Assembly (NCBI RefSeq): GCF_934330165.1
Contig: NZ_CAKRGI010000021.1
Location: 1-42,189 of the forward strand
Reading direction: 5' to 3'
Origin: an uncultured Mediterraneibacter sp.
GTDB lineage: Bacteria > Bacillota > Clostridia > Lachnospirales > Lachnospiraceae
DNA length: 42,189 nt
Part shown: piece after piece, positions 24,799 through 33,527 of the stretch
Layout of the letters: each line of letters starts with the position of its first letter
Numbering within the stretch: position 1 is the first letter of the stretch
Program-made: the position numbers and the translations under genes
Notes under the pieces: model-generated
What the model was told of the DNA's origin: nothing
What the model saw: only the letters and a program-made list of their open reading frames with translations
The model's database searches: none

Positions 24799-24870
24799 AA
24801 AAATAAGGGTGAGACAGGAAAAGGCAGACCCGTTAAAGTGGTGTGCCAGAAGCCTGTCCACCCTTATTTT
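24799..24870 (+). terminator. Rho-independent terminator of proA
   Basis: The left arm AAAATAAGGGTG plus GACAGG (about 24799-24818) pairs with CCTGTC plus CACCCTTATTTT (24853-24870). A single unpaired A breaks the stem. Loop 24819-24852 is long. Confidence 0.8.
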
Positions 24871-24879
24871 GAAATACCA

Positions 24880-24917
24880 CTTGCATAATATGCATAAAAG
24901 ATGTATTATTATGCAAG
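24880..24917 (+). promoter_or_regulatory. argC operon promoter inside a palindrome (ArgR-like)
   Basis: TTGCAT (24881-24886), 17-bp spacer, TATTAT (24904-24909). The site lies inside the inverted repeat CTTGCATAAT (24880-24889) / ATTATGCAAG (24908-24917), and the spacer also contains ATGCATAA. This arrangement, with the same TTGCAT -35 at argG, fits repression by ArgR binding over the promoter. Confidence 0.7.
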
Positions 24918-25101
24918 TAAACCGCATGATATGCCAGATGAAAGCAGAGAATGGACTGAAAAGGAGAGGCAAATTTTTAGAGACAGTTTTTTTTAATGGA
25001 AATACTTTACTTCCTATAAAAGGTGGTATATCATAAAATGATATGGCATATGGCAGTACGTTACCATAGCATAGTAAAAATGAAAGGACTTGAGAAGAAT
25101 T
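24918..25101 (+). other. Long untranslated leader of the argC operon
   Basis: About 185 nt separate the promoter from argC. An orphan ribosome-binding-like GGAGAGG lies near 24963, a run of eight T at 24989-24996 follows a weak ACTG/CAGT stem, and two small hairpins occur further on (TATATCA with TGATATG near 25030; TATGG with CCATA near 25055). This could be an attenuator, but no known riboswitch or T-box consensus was found. Confidence 0.4.
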
Positions 25102-26142
25102 ATGATTAAAGTCGGAATTATCGGAGCGACCGGATATGCAGGCGGGGAGCTTGTTCGTATATTAATGGGACATAAAGATGCAGAAATTAAATGGTATGGT
25201 TCCAGAAGCTATGTGGATCAGAAGTATGCAGATGTATACAGGAATATGTTCCAGATCGTAGATGCAAAGTGTATGGATGACAATATGGAAGAGCTGGCAG
25301 ATCAGGTAGATGTGATCTTTACGGCAACGCCGCAGGGACTTTGTGCATCGCTGGTCAGCGAGGAGATCCTGTCCAAGACGAAGATCATTGACCTGAGTGC
25401 AGACTTCCGTCTGAAAGATGTCGATGTATATGAAGAGTGGTATAAAATCGAACATAAAGCACCGCAGTATATTGATAAGGCAGTTTACGGACTTTGTGAG
25501 ATCAACAGGGATCTGGTAAAATCTGCAAGGATCGTTGCAAATCCGGGATGTTATACAACCTGCTCGATCCTGACAGCTTATCCGCTCGCAAAAGAAGGTC
25601 TGATCGATATGAGTACTTTGATCATAGATGCGAAGTCCGGAACTTCAGGAGCAGGAAGAGGTGCAAAGCTTCCGAATCTCTATTGTGAAGTGAATGAAAA
25701 TATCAAAGCGTATGGTGTTGCAACGCACCGTCATACACCGGAAATCGAAGAACAGCTTGGCTATGCATCCGGTGAGAAAGTGGTATTGAACTTTACACCA
25801 CATCTTGTGCCGATGAACAGAGGAATCCTTGCGACAGAGTATGCGACACTGAAAAAGGAAGTTACATATGAAGAAGTAAAGGCAGTTTATGATAAGTACT
25901 ATGCAAAAGAAAAATTTGTCAGAGTGCTGGATCGGGATGTATGCCCGGAGACGAAATGGGTAGAAGGCAGCAACTATGTAGATATCGGATTTAAGATCGA
26001 TCCGAGAACCAACCGCATCATTATGATGGGGGCAATCGACAATCTGGTGAAAGGTGCGGCAGGACAGGCAGTACAGAATATGAATCTTCTGTTCGGTCTT
26101 CCGGAGGAAGAAGGGCTGGAATTAGTTCCGATGTTCCCGTAA
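25102..26142 (+). CDS. argC: N-acetyl-gamma-glutamyl-phosphate reductase
   Basis: The 346-residue enzyme reduces N-acetylglutamyl phosphate with NADPH, the third step of arginine synthesis. It opens with KVGIIGATGYAGGELVRIL, a Rossmann GxTGYxG NADP motif. The catalytic cysteine is in ANPGCYTTCSILTAYPL near residue 155, and IIDAKSGTSGAGR follows. The histidine-rich AYGVATHRHTPEIEEQL and FTPHLVPMNRGILATEY are conserved family segments. The start MIKVG at 25102 is behind AAAGGACTTGAGAAG; a TTG four codons upstream is less likely. First gene of argC-GNAT-argJ-argB-argD. Confidence 0.97.
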   Translation: MIKVGIIGATGYAGGELVRILMGHKDAEIKWYGSRSYVDQKYADVYRNMFQIVDAKCMDDNMEELADQVDVIFTATPQGLCASLVSEEILSKTKIIDLSADFRLKDVDVYEEWYKIEHKAPQYIDKAVYGLCEINRDLVKSARIVANPGCYTTCSILTAYPLAKEGLIDMSTLIIDAKSGTSGAGRGAKLPNLYCEVNENIKAYGVATHRHTPEIEEQLGYASGEKVVLNFTPHLVPMNRGILATEYATLKKEVTYEEVKAVYDKYYAKEKFVRVLDRDVCPETKWVEGSNYVDIGFKIDPRTNRIIMMGAIDNLVKGAAGQAVQNMNLLFGLPEEEGLELVPMFP

Positions 26143-26163
26143 AGCGATAAAGGTGGTATATAG

Positions 26164-26610
26164 ATGATACGTGTAATGACGATTGATGATTATGACGGAG
26201 TGTATGCACTGTGGAAAAAGATCAAAGGATTCGGAATCCGCAGTATTGATGATTCAAGAGAAGGTGTAGAGCGTTTCCTGAAGAGAAATCCGACGACCAG
26301 TGTGGTTGCCGTTGAAGATGGAAAAGTGGTTGGAAGTATCCTGTGCGGACATGATGGAAGAAGAGGCTGTCTGTATCATGTCTGTGTGGATGAGGCATAC
26401 CGGAGACATGGGATCGGGAAAGACATGGTCGTATATGCCATGAAAGCATTGCAGGAAGAGAAGATCAATAAAGTATCTCTGATCGCATTTACCCAGAATG
26501 ATATAGGAAATGCATTCTGGAATACAATCGGATGGACAGAACGTCTGGATCTGAATTATTATGATTTTACATTGAATGAGGCAAATATAACTGCATTTAA
26601 TGAGCAGTGA
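26164..26610 (+). CDS. GNAT N-acetyltransferase within the arginine operon
   Basis: This 148-residue protein has a full GNAT fold: a first strand MIRVMTIDDYDGVYALWKKI, the VVAVEDGKVVGSILCGHDGRRG beta-4 region, and the acetyl-CoA loop DEAYRRHGIGKDMV (R/Q-x-x-G-x-G/A type) near residues 76-89. LNYYDFTLNE closes the sequence. It resembles the YpeA-like branch. Its position between argC and argJ, with tight spacing (21 bp after argC; 48 bp to the argJ ATG), suggests that it acts in arginine synthesis, perhaps as a short-form N-acetylglutamate synthase that primes the ArgJ cycle. That role is inference; another small-molecule acetylation is possible. AAAGGTGG precedes the ATG. Confidence 0.85.
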   Translation: MIRVMTIDDYDGVYALWKKIKGFGIRSIDDSREGVERFLKRNPTTSVVAVEDGKVVGSILCGHDGRRGCLYHVCVDEAYRRHGIGKDMVVYAMKALQEEKINKVSLIAFTQNDIGNAFWNTIGWTERLDLNYYDFTLNEANITAFNEQ

Positions 26611-26658
26611 GAAAAGTCTGCCGGTCAGATGGCAGTGAGGAGAAAGGAAGCGGATACG

Positions 26659-27882
26659 ATGGAGATGATCAAAGGCGGAGTGACGGCTGCAAAAGGATTT
26701 GAGGCAGCAGCAGTGGCGGCACAGATTAAATATCAGGGACGTACGGACATGGCACTGATCTACAGTGAAAAGCCATGCAAGGTTGCGGGAACATTTACGA
26801 CGAATGTAGTGAAAGCTGCACCGGTCAGATGGGACAGGCAGATCGTGGAGAATAAGCAGAAATCACAGGCAGTGATCATTAACTCTGGAATTGCCAATGC
26901 ATGTACAGGTGTAGAAGGAATGATATACTGTCAGGAGACAGCAAAAGAGGCGGCAAAGGTGCTTGGAATCGAAGAAGCAGGCGTGCTGGTCGGATCGACC
27001 GGTGTGATCGGAATGCAGCTTCCGATCGACAGGATCAAAGCAGGTATCTCTGAGCTTGCGAAAGTGAAAAAGGCTGGCATTGAAAGCGGAACAGAGGCAG
27101 CAAAAGCGATCATGACGACGGATACAAAGAGAAAAGAAGTTGCTGTGCAGTTCCGGATCGGAGATAAGACGGTAACGATCGGCGGAATGGCAAAGGGATC
27201 AGGAATGATCCATCCGAATATGTGTACCATGCTTGCATTTATTACAACAGATGCCGTTATTTCAAGAAAAGCTCTGCAGAAAGCCATGAGTAATGATGTG
27301 GAAGAAACTTATAATATGATCTCGGTAGACGGAGATACATCCACGAATGATACAGCTCTTCTGCTGGCAAACGGAATGGCAGGAAATAAAAAGATCAAAA
27401 AAGGAACACCGGAATTTAAGGCGTTTCAGGAGGCTCTTCATTATGTCAATGAGACACTGGCAAAGATGATGGCAGGAGACGGAGAGGGTGCTACAGCATT
27501 ATTTGAAGTGAAAGTGGTTGGTGCGAAGACGAAAGAACAGGCGAAGACTCTCGCAAAGTCGGTTGTCTGCTCCAATCTGACAAAAGCAGCGATCGCAGGG
27601 CATGATGCCAACTGGGGAAGAATTTTATGTGCAATGGGATATTCGGGTGCAAAGTTCGATCCGGAAAAGGTAGATCTGTATTTTGAGAGTACAGCAGGAA
27701 AGCTGCAGATCATCAAAGACGGAACAGCTGTGGACTACAGTGAGGAAAAAGCAACAGAGATCCTTTCGCAGGAAAAGGTAACGGCAACGGCTGATCTGAA
27801 GGCAGGAAAAGCAGAAGCAACAGCCTGGGGATGTGACCTGACTCATGGATACATCGACATTAATGCAGATTACAGAAGTTAA
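26659..27882 (+). CDS. argJ: Glutamate N-acetyltransferase / ornithine acetyltransferase
   Basis: The 407-residue protein moves the acetyl group from N-acetylornithine to glutamate, and in bifunctional forms also makes N-acetylglutamate from acetyl-CoA. ArgJ cuts itself at a conserved threonine; here it is Thr190 in [20 protein letters not shown]. The usual motif is MIAPNMATML, so the H and C substitutions next to the nucleophile are slightly unusual. [10 protein letters not shown] and [17 protein letters not shown] are also family signatures. I chose the ATG at 26659 (MEMIKGGV), behind AGGAGAAAGGAAG; an earlier start would add ten atypical residues. The presence of a GNAT gene just upstream raises the question whether this ArgJ is monofunctional. 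Confidence 0.96.
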   Translation: MEMIKGGVTAAKGFEAAAVAAQIKYQGRTDMALIYSEKPCKVAGTFTTNVVKAAPVRWDRQIVENKQKSQAVIINSGIANACTGVEGMIYCQETAKEAAKVLGIEEAGVLVGSTGVIGMQLPIDRIKAGISELAKVKKAGIESGTEAAKAIMTTDTKRKEVAVQFRIGDKTVTIGGMAKGSGMIHPNMCTMLAFITTDAVISRKALQKAMSNDVEETYNMISVDGDTSTNDTALLLANGMAGNKKIKKGTPEFKAFQEALHYVNETLAKMMAGDGEGATALFEVKVVGAKTKEQAKTLAKSVVCSNLTKAAIAGHDANWGRILCAMGYSGAKFDPEKVDLYFESTAGKLQIIKDGTAVDYSEEKATEILSQEKVTATADLKAGKAEATAWGCDLTHGYIDINADYRS

Positions 27883-27896
27883 GGAGAATTAAAAAA

Positions 27897-28799
27897 ATGA
27901 ACGATAATATGCAGAAATATCTTGAGAAAGCAGAAGTCCTGATTGAAGCACTGCCATATATCCAGCGTTTTAACCGTAAGATCATTGTTGTGAAATATGG
28001 TGGAAGTGCCATGGTAGACGAAGAACTGAAACGTCATGTGATCGAAGATGTGACACTTCTGAAGCTTTGTGGATTCAAACCGATCATTGTGCATGGCGGA
28101 GGAAAAGAAATCAGTAAGTGGGTCGGAAAAGTCGGAAAGGAACCTCAGTTTATCAATGGCCTGCGTGTAACAGACGAAGAGACCATGGAGATCGCTGAGA
28201 TGGTACTCGGACGTGTCAATAAAAGTCTTGTCCAGCTTGTGGAGAGTTTAGGTGTACGGGCAATTGGTATCAGCGGAAAAGACGGAGAACTCCTGAAAGT
28301 AGAAAAGAAGCTTTCCAATGGAGAAGATATCGGGTTTGTCGGAGATATCAAGCAGGTCAATGCCCAGATCCTTTATGATCTTCTGGAAAAGGACTTCCTT
28401 CCAATCATCTGCCCAATCGGAATGGATGATGATTATAATACCTACAATATCAATGCAGATGATGCGGCATGTGCCATTGCACGTGCGATGCAGGTAGAGA
28501 AACTTGCATTCCTGACAGATATTGAGGGAGTTTACAAAGATCCGAAAGATTCGTCTACACTGATCTCAGAGCTGGAAGTCGAAGAAGCAAAGCATCTGAT
28601 CAAAGACGGATACATCGGAGGAGGAATGCTTCCGAAGCTGCAGAACTGTATCGATGCCATTGAAAGCGGAGTATCAAGAGTACATATCATTGATGGAAGG
28701 ATCCCGCATTGTCTCCTTCTGGAGATTTTTACCAATAAAGGAATCGGTACAGCAATTTTGAGCAAGAAAGAAAGTAGGTATTACAATGGTGAACAGTAA
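27897..28799 (+). CDS. argB: Acetylglutamate kinase
   Basis: This 300-residue amino-acid kinase phosphorylates N-acetylglutamate with [18 protein letters not shown] (residues 24-38) is the nucleotide-binding start, [13 protein letters not shown] the glycine-rich loop, and [28 protein letters not shown] the acetylglutamate site. [30 protein letters not shown] and [13 protein letters not shown] complete the fold. The N-terminal helix ([25 protein letters not shown]) is the extension found in arginine-inhibited hexameric enzymes, so feedback inhibition by arginine is likely. AAGGAGAATTAAAAAA precedes the ATG. The 3' end overlaps argD by 14 bp. Confidence 0.97.
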   Translation: MNDNMQKYLEKAEVLIEALPYIQRFNRKIIVVKYGGSAMVDEELKRHVIEDVTLLKLCGFKPIIVHGGGKEISKWVGKVGKEPQFINGLRVTDEETMEIAEMVLGRVNKSLVQLVESLGVRAIGISGKDGELLKVEKKLSNGEDIGFVGDIKQVNAQILYDLLEKDFLPIICPIGMDDDYNTYNINADDAACAIARAMQVEKLAFLTDIEGVYKDPKDSSTLISELEVEEAKHLIKDGYIGGGMLPKLQNCIDAIESGVSRVHIIDGRIPHCLLLEIFTNKGIGTAILSKKESRYYNGEQ

Positions 28800-29967
28800 G
28801 ATACAGGCAGCAGAAGAAAATCTGATCCATGTATACAATCGTTTCCCGATCGCACTGGATCATGGTGAAGGAATGTATCTTTATGATACAGAAGGAAAAG
28901 AATATCTGGATTTTGCAGCAGGATTTGCAGTGTCAGGTCTCGGATATGACAATAAAGAACTGAATCAGGCATTAAAAGATCAGATTGACAAGTTATATCA
29001 TACATCTAATCTTTATTATCATGAAAGCTGTGGGGAGGCTGCACAGGAACTGAACCGTATTTCGGGAATGGACAGAGTTTTCTTTACCAACAGTGGCGGA
29101 GAGGCAAATGAAGGTGCATTAAAAGCCGCAAGAAGATATGCTTATACAAAAAAGACCGGACGTTATGAATTTATTGCAATGAATAATTCTTTCCACGGAA
29201 GAAGCTTTGGTGCTGTATCAGTGACCGGACACGATTCCTATAGAGAACCGTTTGAGCCGGTAGTTCCCGGAGTGAAATTTGCTACGTTCAATGATCTTGA
29301 CAGTGTAAAGTCACTGGTGAGTGATAAGACCTGTGCGATCATTTTAGAGCCGCTTCAGGGAGAAGGGGGAATCAATCTTGCAACGCAGGAGTTCATGGAA
29401 GGGATTCGTAAAATCTGTGATGAAAATGGAATCCTGATGATCTGTGATGAAGTACAGTGTGGTATGGGAAGAACAGGTTCTATGTTTGCATGGCAGGGAT
29501 TTGGAGTGAAACCGGATGTCCTGACCATGGCAAAAGCAATCGGAAACGGAATCCCGGTAGGGGCATTTGCGATGACGGAAGAAGTTGCAAAATATTCACT
29601 TCAGCCAGGCGACCACGGTGCAACTTACGGCGGAAATCCGTTGGCATGTACTGCCGTAAAAACTGTGATCAAGATTTTTGAACGGGATCATATCGTGGAT
29701 CATGTCAATGCAGTAGCATCATATCTGACAAAGAAACTCGATGAACTGGTAGAGGAACTGGACTGTGTGACAGAGCGTAAAGGCAAAGGTCTGATGCAGG
29801 GGATCGTAGTGACGAAGCCACTTGCAGAAGTGAATAAGCGGGCGATCGAGGAGGGAATCCTGATCATCCAGGCACAGGGGAATGTGATCCGTTTTGTTCC
29901 ACCGCTGATCGTGGAAGAAAAGCATATTGATGAAATGATCGAAAAGATGAAGCGGGCATTGGCTTAG
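28786..29967 (+). CDS. argD: Acetylornithine aminotransferase
   Basis: A 393-residue PLP-dependent class III aminotransferase that makes N-acetylornithine from the semialdehyde. The PLP lysine is in [17 protein letters not shown] near residue 248. [44 protein letters not shown] and [20 protein letters not shown] are the usual motifs. Its ATG at 28786 lies inside the end of argB (14-bp overlap), which points to translational coupling. Last gene of the operon. No strong terminator was found in the 120 bp that follow; a short GTATC/GATAC hairpin near 30050-30071 is the only candidate. Confidence 0.96.
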   Translation: MVNSKIQAAEENLIHVYNRFPIALDHGEGMYLYDTEGKEYLDFAAGFAVSGLGYDNKELNQALKDQIDKLYHTSNLYYHESCGEAAQELNRISGMDRVFFTNSGGEANEGALKAARRYAYTKKTGRYEFIAMNNSFHGRSFGAVSVTGHDSYREPFEPVVPGVKFATFNDLDSVKSLVSDKTCAIILEPLQGEGGINLATQEFMEGIRKICDENGILMICDEVQCGMGRTGSMFAWQGFGVKPDVLTMAKAIGNGIPVGAFAMTEEVAKYSLQPGDHGATYGGNPLACTAVKTVIKIFERDHIVDHVNAVASYLTKKLDELVEELDCVTERKGKGLMQGIVVTKPLAEVNKRAIEEGILIIQAQGNVIRFVPPLIVEEKHIDEMIEKMKRALA

Positions 29968-30090
29968 AAGAAAAAAAGAAAAGAAACCGAAATGAATCCG
30001 CCCGGAAGTAAAAAGGACGAATAAGAAACCGGCTGTCGTACATACTATTTAGTATCTTGCCAAAAAGGATACAAAAGGAGGTATGGGAAG

Positions 30091-30531
30091 ATGGCCGGTT
30101 TTCTAATTGCACTTTTATCAGGTGCGTTGATGAGTGTGCAGGGCGTTTTTAATACGCAGGTGACAAAATCAACGGGAATCTGGGTGAGTAACGGCTGGGT
30201 ACAGTTGTCCGCTTTTGCACTGTGTGTGATGGTCTGGCTGGCGACAGGGCGTGAGTCGATCTCAACTTTATGGGAGGTCAGACCACATTATATGCTGCTG
30301 GGTGGAGTGATCGGGGCTGGGATCACATGGACAGTCATTCAGAGCGTTTCTGCTCTTGGACCTGCACGTTCTGCGTTACTGATTGTGATCGCACAGCTTG
30401 CAGTTTCTTATCTGATCCAGCTTTTCGGACTTTTCGGAATGGATCAGGAGCCATTCTCGTGGAAAAAGGCAGGAGGACTTCTTCTGGCGGTGGCAGGAAT
30501 TATGATCTTTCAGCTTTCCGGTACAAAATAA
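30091..30531 (+). CDS. DMT superfamily transporter, YdcZ type (146 aa)
   Basis: A 146-residue membrane protein with four to five hydrophobic segments. It matches the YdcZ (DUF606) group of small drug/metabolite transporters: LIALLSGALMSVQGVFNTQVTKSTGIWVSNGWVQLSAF at the start, LGGVIGAGITWTVIQSVSALGPARSALLIVIAQL in the middle and KAGGLLLAVAGIMIFQLS at the end. The family usually consists of paired or duplicated short proteins; only one copy is present here. The substrate is unknown. AAAAGGAGG precedes the ATG. It lies after argD on the same strand and could be read from the arg transcript if no terminator acts. Confidence 0.8.
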   Translation: MAGFLIALLSGALMSVQGVFNTQVTKSTGIWVSNGWVQLSAFALCVMVWLATGRESISTLWEVRPHYMLLGGVIGAGITWTVIQSVSALGPARSALLIVIAQLAVSYLIQLFGLFGMDQEPFSWKKAGGLLLAVAGIMIFQLSGTK

Positions 30532-30612
30532 AGAGATCAGAAAAATGCTTTTGTCAAATCTTACGACCGGTAACAAATGTAATACATCTGTAACAAAGCC
30601 TTAAATTTTCTA

Positions 30613-30641
30613 TTGTAATTCTGACAGAAATTCGTTACAAT
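30613..30641 (+). promoter_or_regulatory. Promoter of the comEA-containing operon
   Basis: TTGTAA (30613-30618), exactly 17 bp, TACAAT (30636-30641). It lies 54 bp before the comEA ATG. TGTAACAAA-like repeats just upstream (30569-30598) may be regulatory, but no known site is recognised. Confidence 0.7.
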
Positions 30642-30695
30642 ATTTTTATCCGGCATACAAGGGGTGGCTCACAGTCAGAAGGATGTGAGGCAGAT

Positions 30696-31370
30696 ATGAA
30701 GAACGGATGGAAAAGATGGATCAGGGAATGGATCCTGATCGTTATACTGTTATTGTTATCAGTGTCAGGATGCAGTACGTCAGAGGAGGACGGTCTGCAG
30801 GAAGTGACAGAAAAAGTATCTCAGGAACCGGAGGTATCGCAGAAAGATCCGGAAAAGAGTGAGGATCAGGAGACGTCTGGTCAGACAGAAGGAGATACAG
30901 ATACAGGGAGTAAAAAAAGTGCAGAGAAGAAGATCTGGGTCTATGTATGTGGGGCAGTCAATGCTCCGGGAGTTTACGAACTGAAAGAGGACGCAAGATT
31001 ATATGAAGCGATAGAACTTGCCGGAGGTGTGAACCATGAGGCAGCACCGGAAGTGCTGAACCAGGCAAGGGTACTGGCAGACGGAGAGCGGATCTATGTT
31101 CCAAAGCAGGATGAGGCAGAGGCTTATTCTTTGCAGGATCAGGGGTTGGAAAGTAACGCGGGAACAGCGGATACCGGGGGAAAGATAAATATTAATACAG
31201 CCGGAAAAGAGGAACTCATGACTTTGCCCGGTATCGGAGAATCGAAAGCAGAAAAGATTCTGCGTTACCGGGAAGACCATGGTGCGTTTCGTTCCATTGA
31301 AGACGTGATGCAGATTGAGGGAATCAAAGAGGGAGTATTTAATAAAATAAAAGAAAATATTACAATATAG
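30696..31370 (+). CDS. comEA: ComEA-like DNA-binding lipoprotein (SLBB and helix-hairpin-helix)
   Basis: The 224-residue protein binds double-stranded DNA at the cell surface for uptake. The N-terminus is a signal sequence with a lipobox (LLLLSVSGC near residue 26), so it is lipid-anchored rather than held by a membrane helix as in Bacillus. An acidic linker follows (residues 30-75). The SLBB domain covers WVYVCGAVNAPGVYELKEDARLYEAIELAGG to RIYVPKQDE. The C-terminal helix-hairpin-helix pair is ININTAGKEELMTLPGIGESKAEKILRYRE and GAFRSIEDVMQIEGIKEGVFNKI. A two-component system and GerMN gene separate it from comEC downstream. Confidence 0.92.
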   Translation: MKNGWKRWIREWILIVILLLLSVSGCSTSEEDGLQEVTEKVSQEPEVSQKDPEKSEDQETSGQTEGDTDTGSKKSAEKKIWVYVCGAVNAPGVYELKEDARLYEAIELAGGVNHEAAPEVLNQARVLADGERIYVPKQDEAEAYSLQDQGLESNAGTADTGGKININTAGKEELMTLPGIGESKAEKILRYREDHGAFRSIEDVMQIEGIKEGVFNKIKENITI

Positions 31371-31395
31371 CAGCAAAAAGACGGGAAAGAAGAAT

Positions 31396-32085
31396 ATGAG
31401 CAAGAAGATTTTAGTTGTAGATGATGAAAAACTGATCGTGAAAGGAATCCGTTTCAGTCTGGAACAGGAAGGCATGGAAGTAGATTGTGCTTATGACGGG
31501 GAAGAGGCACTGGAGTATGCAAAGAAATGTGAGTATGATCTGGTCCTGCTGGATGTGATGCTTCCAAAGTTGGATGGATTTCAGGTATGCCAGCAGATCC
31601 GGGAGTTTTCTGATATGCCGGTGGTTATGCTGACAGCAAAGAGTGAAGATATGGACAAGATCCTGGGACTTGAATACGGAGCAGATGATTATATCACGAA
31701 GCCGTTCAATATTCTGGAGGTAAAGGCAAGGATCAAGGCGATCATGCGGAGAACCGCCAAAAGAAAAGAAGAACCGGCTCAGAGTCCGATGCTTGTCAAA
31801 GGCAATATGAAGATCGACTGCGAGGGACGCAGAGTCTTTATCGGGGAGAAAGAGATCAATCTGACAGCGAAAGAATTTGATGTACTTGAGCTGCTGGCGA
31901 TGAATCCGAACAAGGTCTACAGCAGGGAAAATCTTCTGAATCTTATCTGGGGATATGATTATCCGGGAGATGCAAGAACGGTTGATGTACATATCCGTCG
32001 TCTGAGAGAAAAGATCGAGATGAATCCAAGTGAACCGAAATATGTACATACGAAGTGGGGAGTGGGTTATTATTTCCAGGGGTAA
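31396..32085 (+). CDS. OmpR/PhoB-family response regulator
   Basis: The 229-residue protein has a receiver domain (KKILVVDDEKLIVKGIRF, phospho-acceptor Asp53 in LVLLDVMLPKLDGF, VVMLTAKSE, and lysine in DDYITKPF) and a winged-helix output domain (KEINLTAKEFDVLELLAMNPNKVYSRENLLNLIWGYDYPGDARTVDVHIRRLREKIE). The output domain binds direct repeats in DNA. The closest functional analogues are PhoP/WalR-like regulators of cell envelope genes; the signal here is unknown. The next gene, its kinase partner, starts inside its 3' end, an overlap of about 44 bp. The gene lies between comEA and comEC. Confidence 0.95.
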   Translation: MSKKILVVDDEKLIVKGIRFSLEQEGMEVDCAYDGEEALEYAKKCEYDLVLLDVMLPKLDGFQVCQQIREFSDMPVVMLTAKSEDMDKILGLEYGADDYITKPFNILEVKARIKAIMRRTAKRKEEPAQSPMLVKGNMKIDCEGRRVFIGEKEINLTAKEFDVLELLAMNPNKVYSRENLLNLIWGYDYPGDARTVDVHIRRLREKIEMNPSEPKYVHTKWGVGYYFQG

Positions 32086-33517
32086 ATTTACGGTCAGACT
32101 AAAAGATAATATTTTTAAAAACCTGAGATTTAGGGTATTCCTGGTCGTGATGCTTGCCGGACTGATTCCCGGCAGTGCAGCATTACTGGGGATCGTGAAG
32201 GTTTATGAGAGCCGTGCTGTTGCCCTCCGCACAGCAGAGATCCAGAACCAGTGTACGATTGTGACGAATCAGATGAGTACGAATCACTATTTTTCTGATC
32301 CATCTTCAGAAGTGATCAATTCGGATCTGATCCAGCTGACAAATATTTATAACGGACGGGTTATGGTGATTGACGAAGATCTTAATGTAGTGAAAGATAC
32401 TTACGGACTGGATGAGGGCAGGATGGATGTATCGGAAAATGTGATCCGGTGCATGAAAGGAGAAAGCACGAACAGTTACGACAAGAAGAATCATTACATT
32501 GAAGTGACTGCACCGGTGACAGAAACCGGAAGCAGGCATACGATCGGTGTGATGGTGGCGAGTGTGTCCACAGACAGCATCGAGGACTCTATTCATATCC
32601 TGTATACTCAGGGAGGACTGATCATTGGATTATTTATGATCCTGCTTGCGATCGCTGCGGTTATATTTGCAGACCGGGTAGTAAGACCATTGAGGAAGAT
32701 TACTTCAGCGATCGAGAATGTCAGTGCAGGATATAGTGATGATATCCTTCATGTAGATACTTATACAGAGACGAAAAATATCAGTGAGTCGATCAATAAG
32801 ATGATGGGACGGCTGAAGCTTCTGGATGATTCAAGAGAAGAGTTTGTATCGAATGTATCTCATGAGCTGAAGACGCCGATGACTTCAATGAAAGTCCTGG
32901 CAGATTCTCTGTTGGAGCAGGAGAATGTTCCGGTAGAGATGTATCAGGAGTTCATGGGAGATATAGCAAAGGAAATCGACCGTGAAAATAAGATCATTAC
33001 AGATCTGTTATCTCTTGTAAAGATGGACAAGAAAGGGCAGACACTGAATATTGAGTCCATGAATATCAATAATCTGTTAGAGCAGATTCTGAAGCGGCTC
33101 AGACCGATCGCCCAGCAGAAGAATGTTGAGATCGTGATGGAGAGTTTTCGGCCTGTTACGGCTGAGATCGACGAGACGAAATTTTCACTTGCAATTTCCA
33201 ATTTAGTAGAAAATGCGATCAAATATAATCGTGACAATGGCTGGGTACATGTCTCACTGAATGCTGACCATAAGTTCTTTTATATAAAAGTAGAAGATTC
33301 AGGAATCGGAATACCGGAAGAAGATCAGGCTTATATTTTTGAACGGTTTTATCGCGTGGATAAATCCCATTCAAGAGAGATCGGAGGAACCGGTCTGGGT
33401 CTGGCAATCGCAAGAAATGCAGTGATCGTGCATCGTGGCTCGATCAAAGTATACAGTGCAGAGGGAGAGGGAACAACATTTACAGTGCGGATTCCTCTGA
33501 TCTATGCGGCATCATAG
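32042..33517 (+). CDS. Sensor histidine kinase, partner of the upstream response regulator
   Basis: The 491-residue membrane protein has two membrane segments (about residues 28-48 and 192-212) around an extracellular sensor region of about 140 residues. A HAMP segment (RVVRPLRKITSAIENVSAGY) is followed by the HisKA box FVSNVSHELKTPMTSMKVLADSLL with the phospho-accepting histidine, and the ATPase boxes ISNLVENAIKYNRDNG, VEDSGIGIPEEDQAYIFERFYRVD and GGTGLGLAIARNAV. The layout resembles WalK/PhoR-type kinases without a PAS domain. Start choice is uncertain: the ATG at 32042 overlaps the response regulator by 44 bp and lacks a good ribosome binding site, and a GTG lies 12 nt earlier. No better in-frame start follows. 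Confidence 0.9.
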   Translation: MYIRSGEWVIISRGKFTVRLKDNIFKNLRFRVFLVVMLAGLIPGSAALLGIVKVYESRAVALRTAEIQNQCTIVTNQMSTNHYFSDPSSEVINSDLIQLTNIYNGRVMVIDEDLNVVKDTYGLDEGRMDVSENVIRCMKGESTNSYDKKNHYIEVTAPVTETGSRHTIGVMVASVSTDSIEDSIHILYTQGGLIIGLFMILLAIAAVIFADRVVRPLRKITSAIENVSAGYSDDILHVDTYTETKNISESINKMMGRLKLLDDSREEFVSNVSHELKTPMTSMKVLADSLLEQENVPVEMYQEFMGDIAKEIDRENKIITDLLSLVKMDKKGQTLNIESMNINNLLEQILKRLRPIAQQKNVEIVMESFRPVTAEIDETKFSLAISNLVENAIKYNRDNGWVHVSLNADHKFFYIKVEDSGIGIPEEDQAYIFERFYRVDKSHSREIGGTGLGLAIARNAVIVHRGSIKVYSAEGEGTTFTVRIPLIYAAS

Positions 33518-33527
33518 GAGGACATAT

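Noticed and set aside
24911..25036. Possible 41-residue leader peptide before argC
   Set aside because: Its ATG lies directly after the -10 box with no ribosome binding site, and it has no run of arginine codons.
24918..25101. T-box or arginine riboswitch before argC
   Set aside because: The AGGGTGGNACCGCG T-box consensus is absent; a GGTGGTATAT at about 25021 is a chance partial match that also occurs as a ribosome binding site before the GNAT gene.
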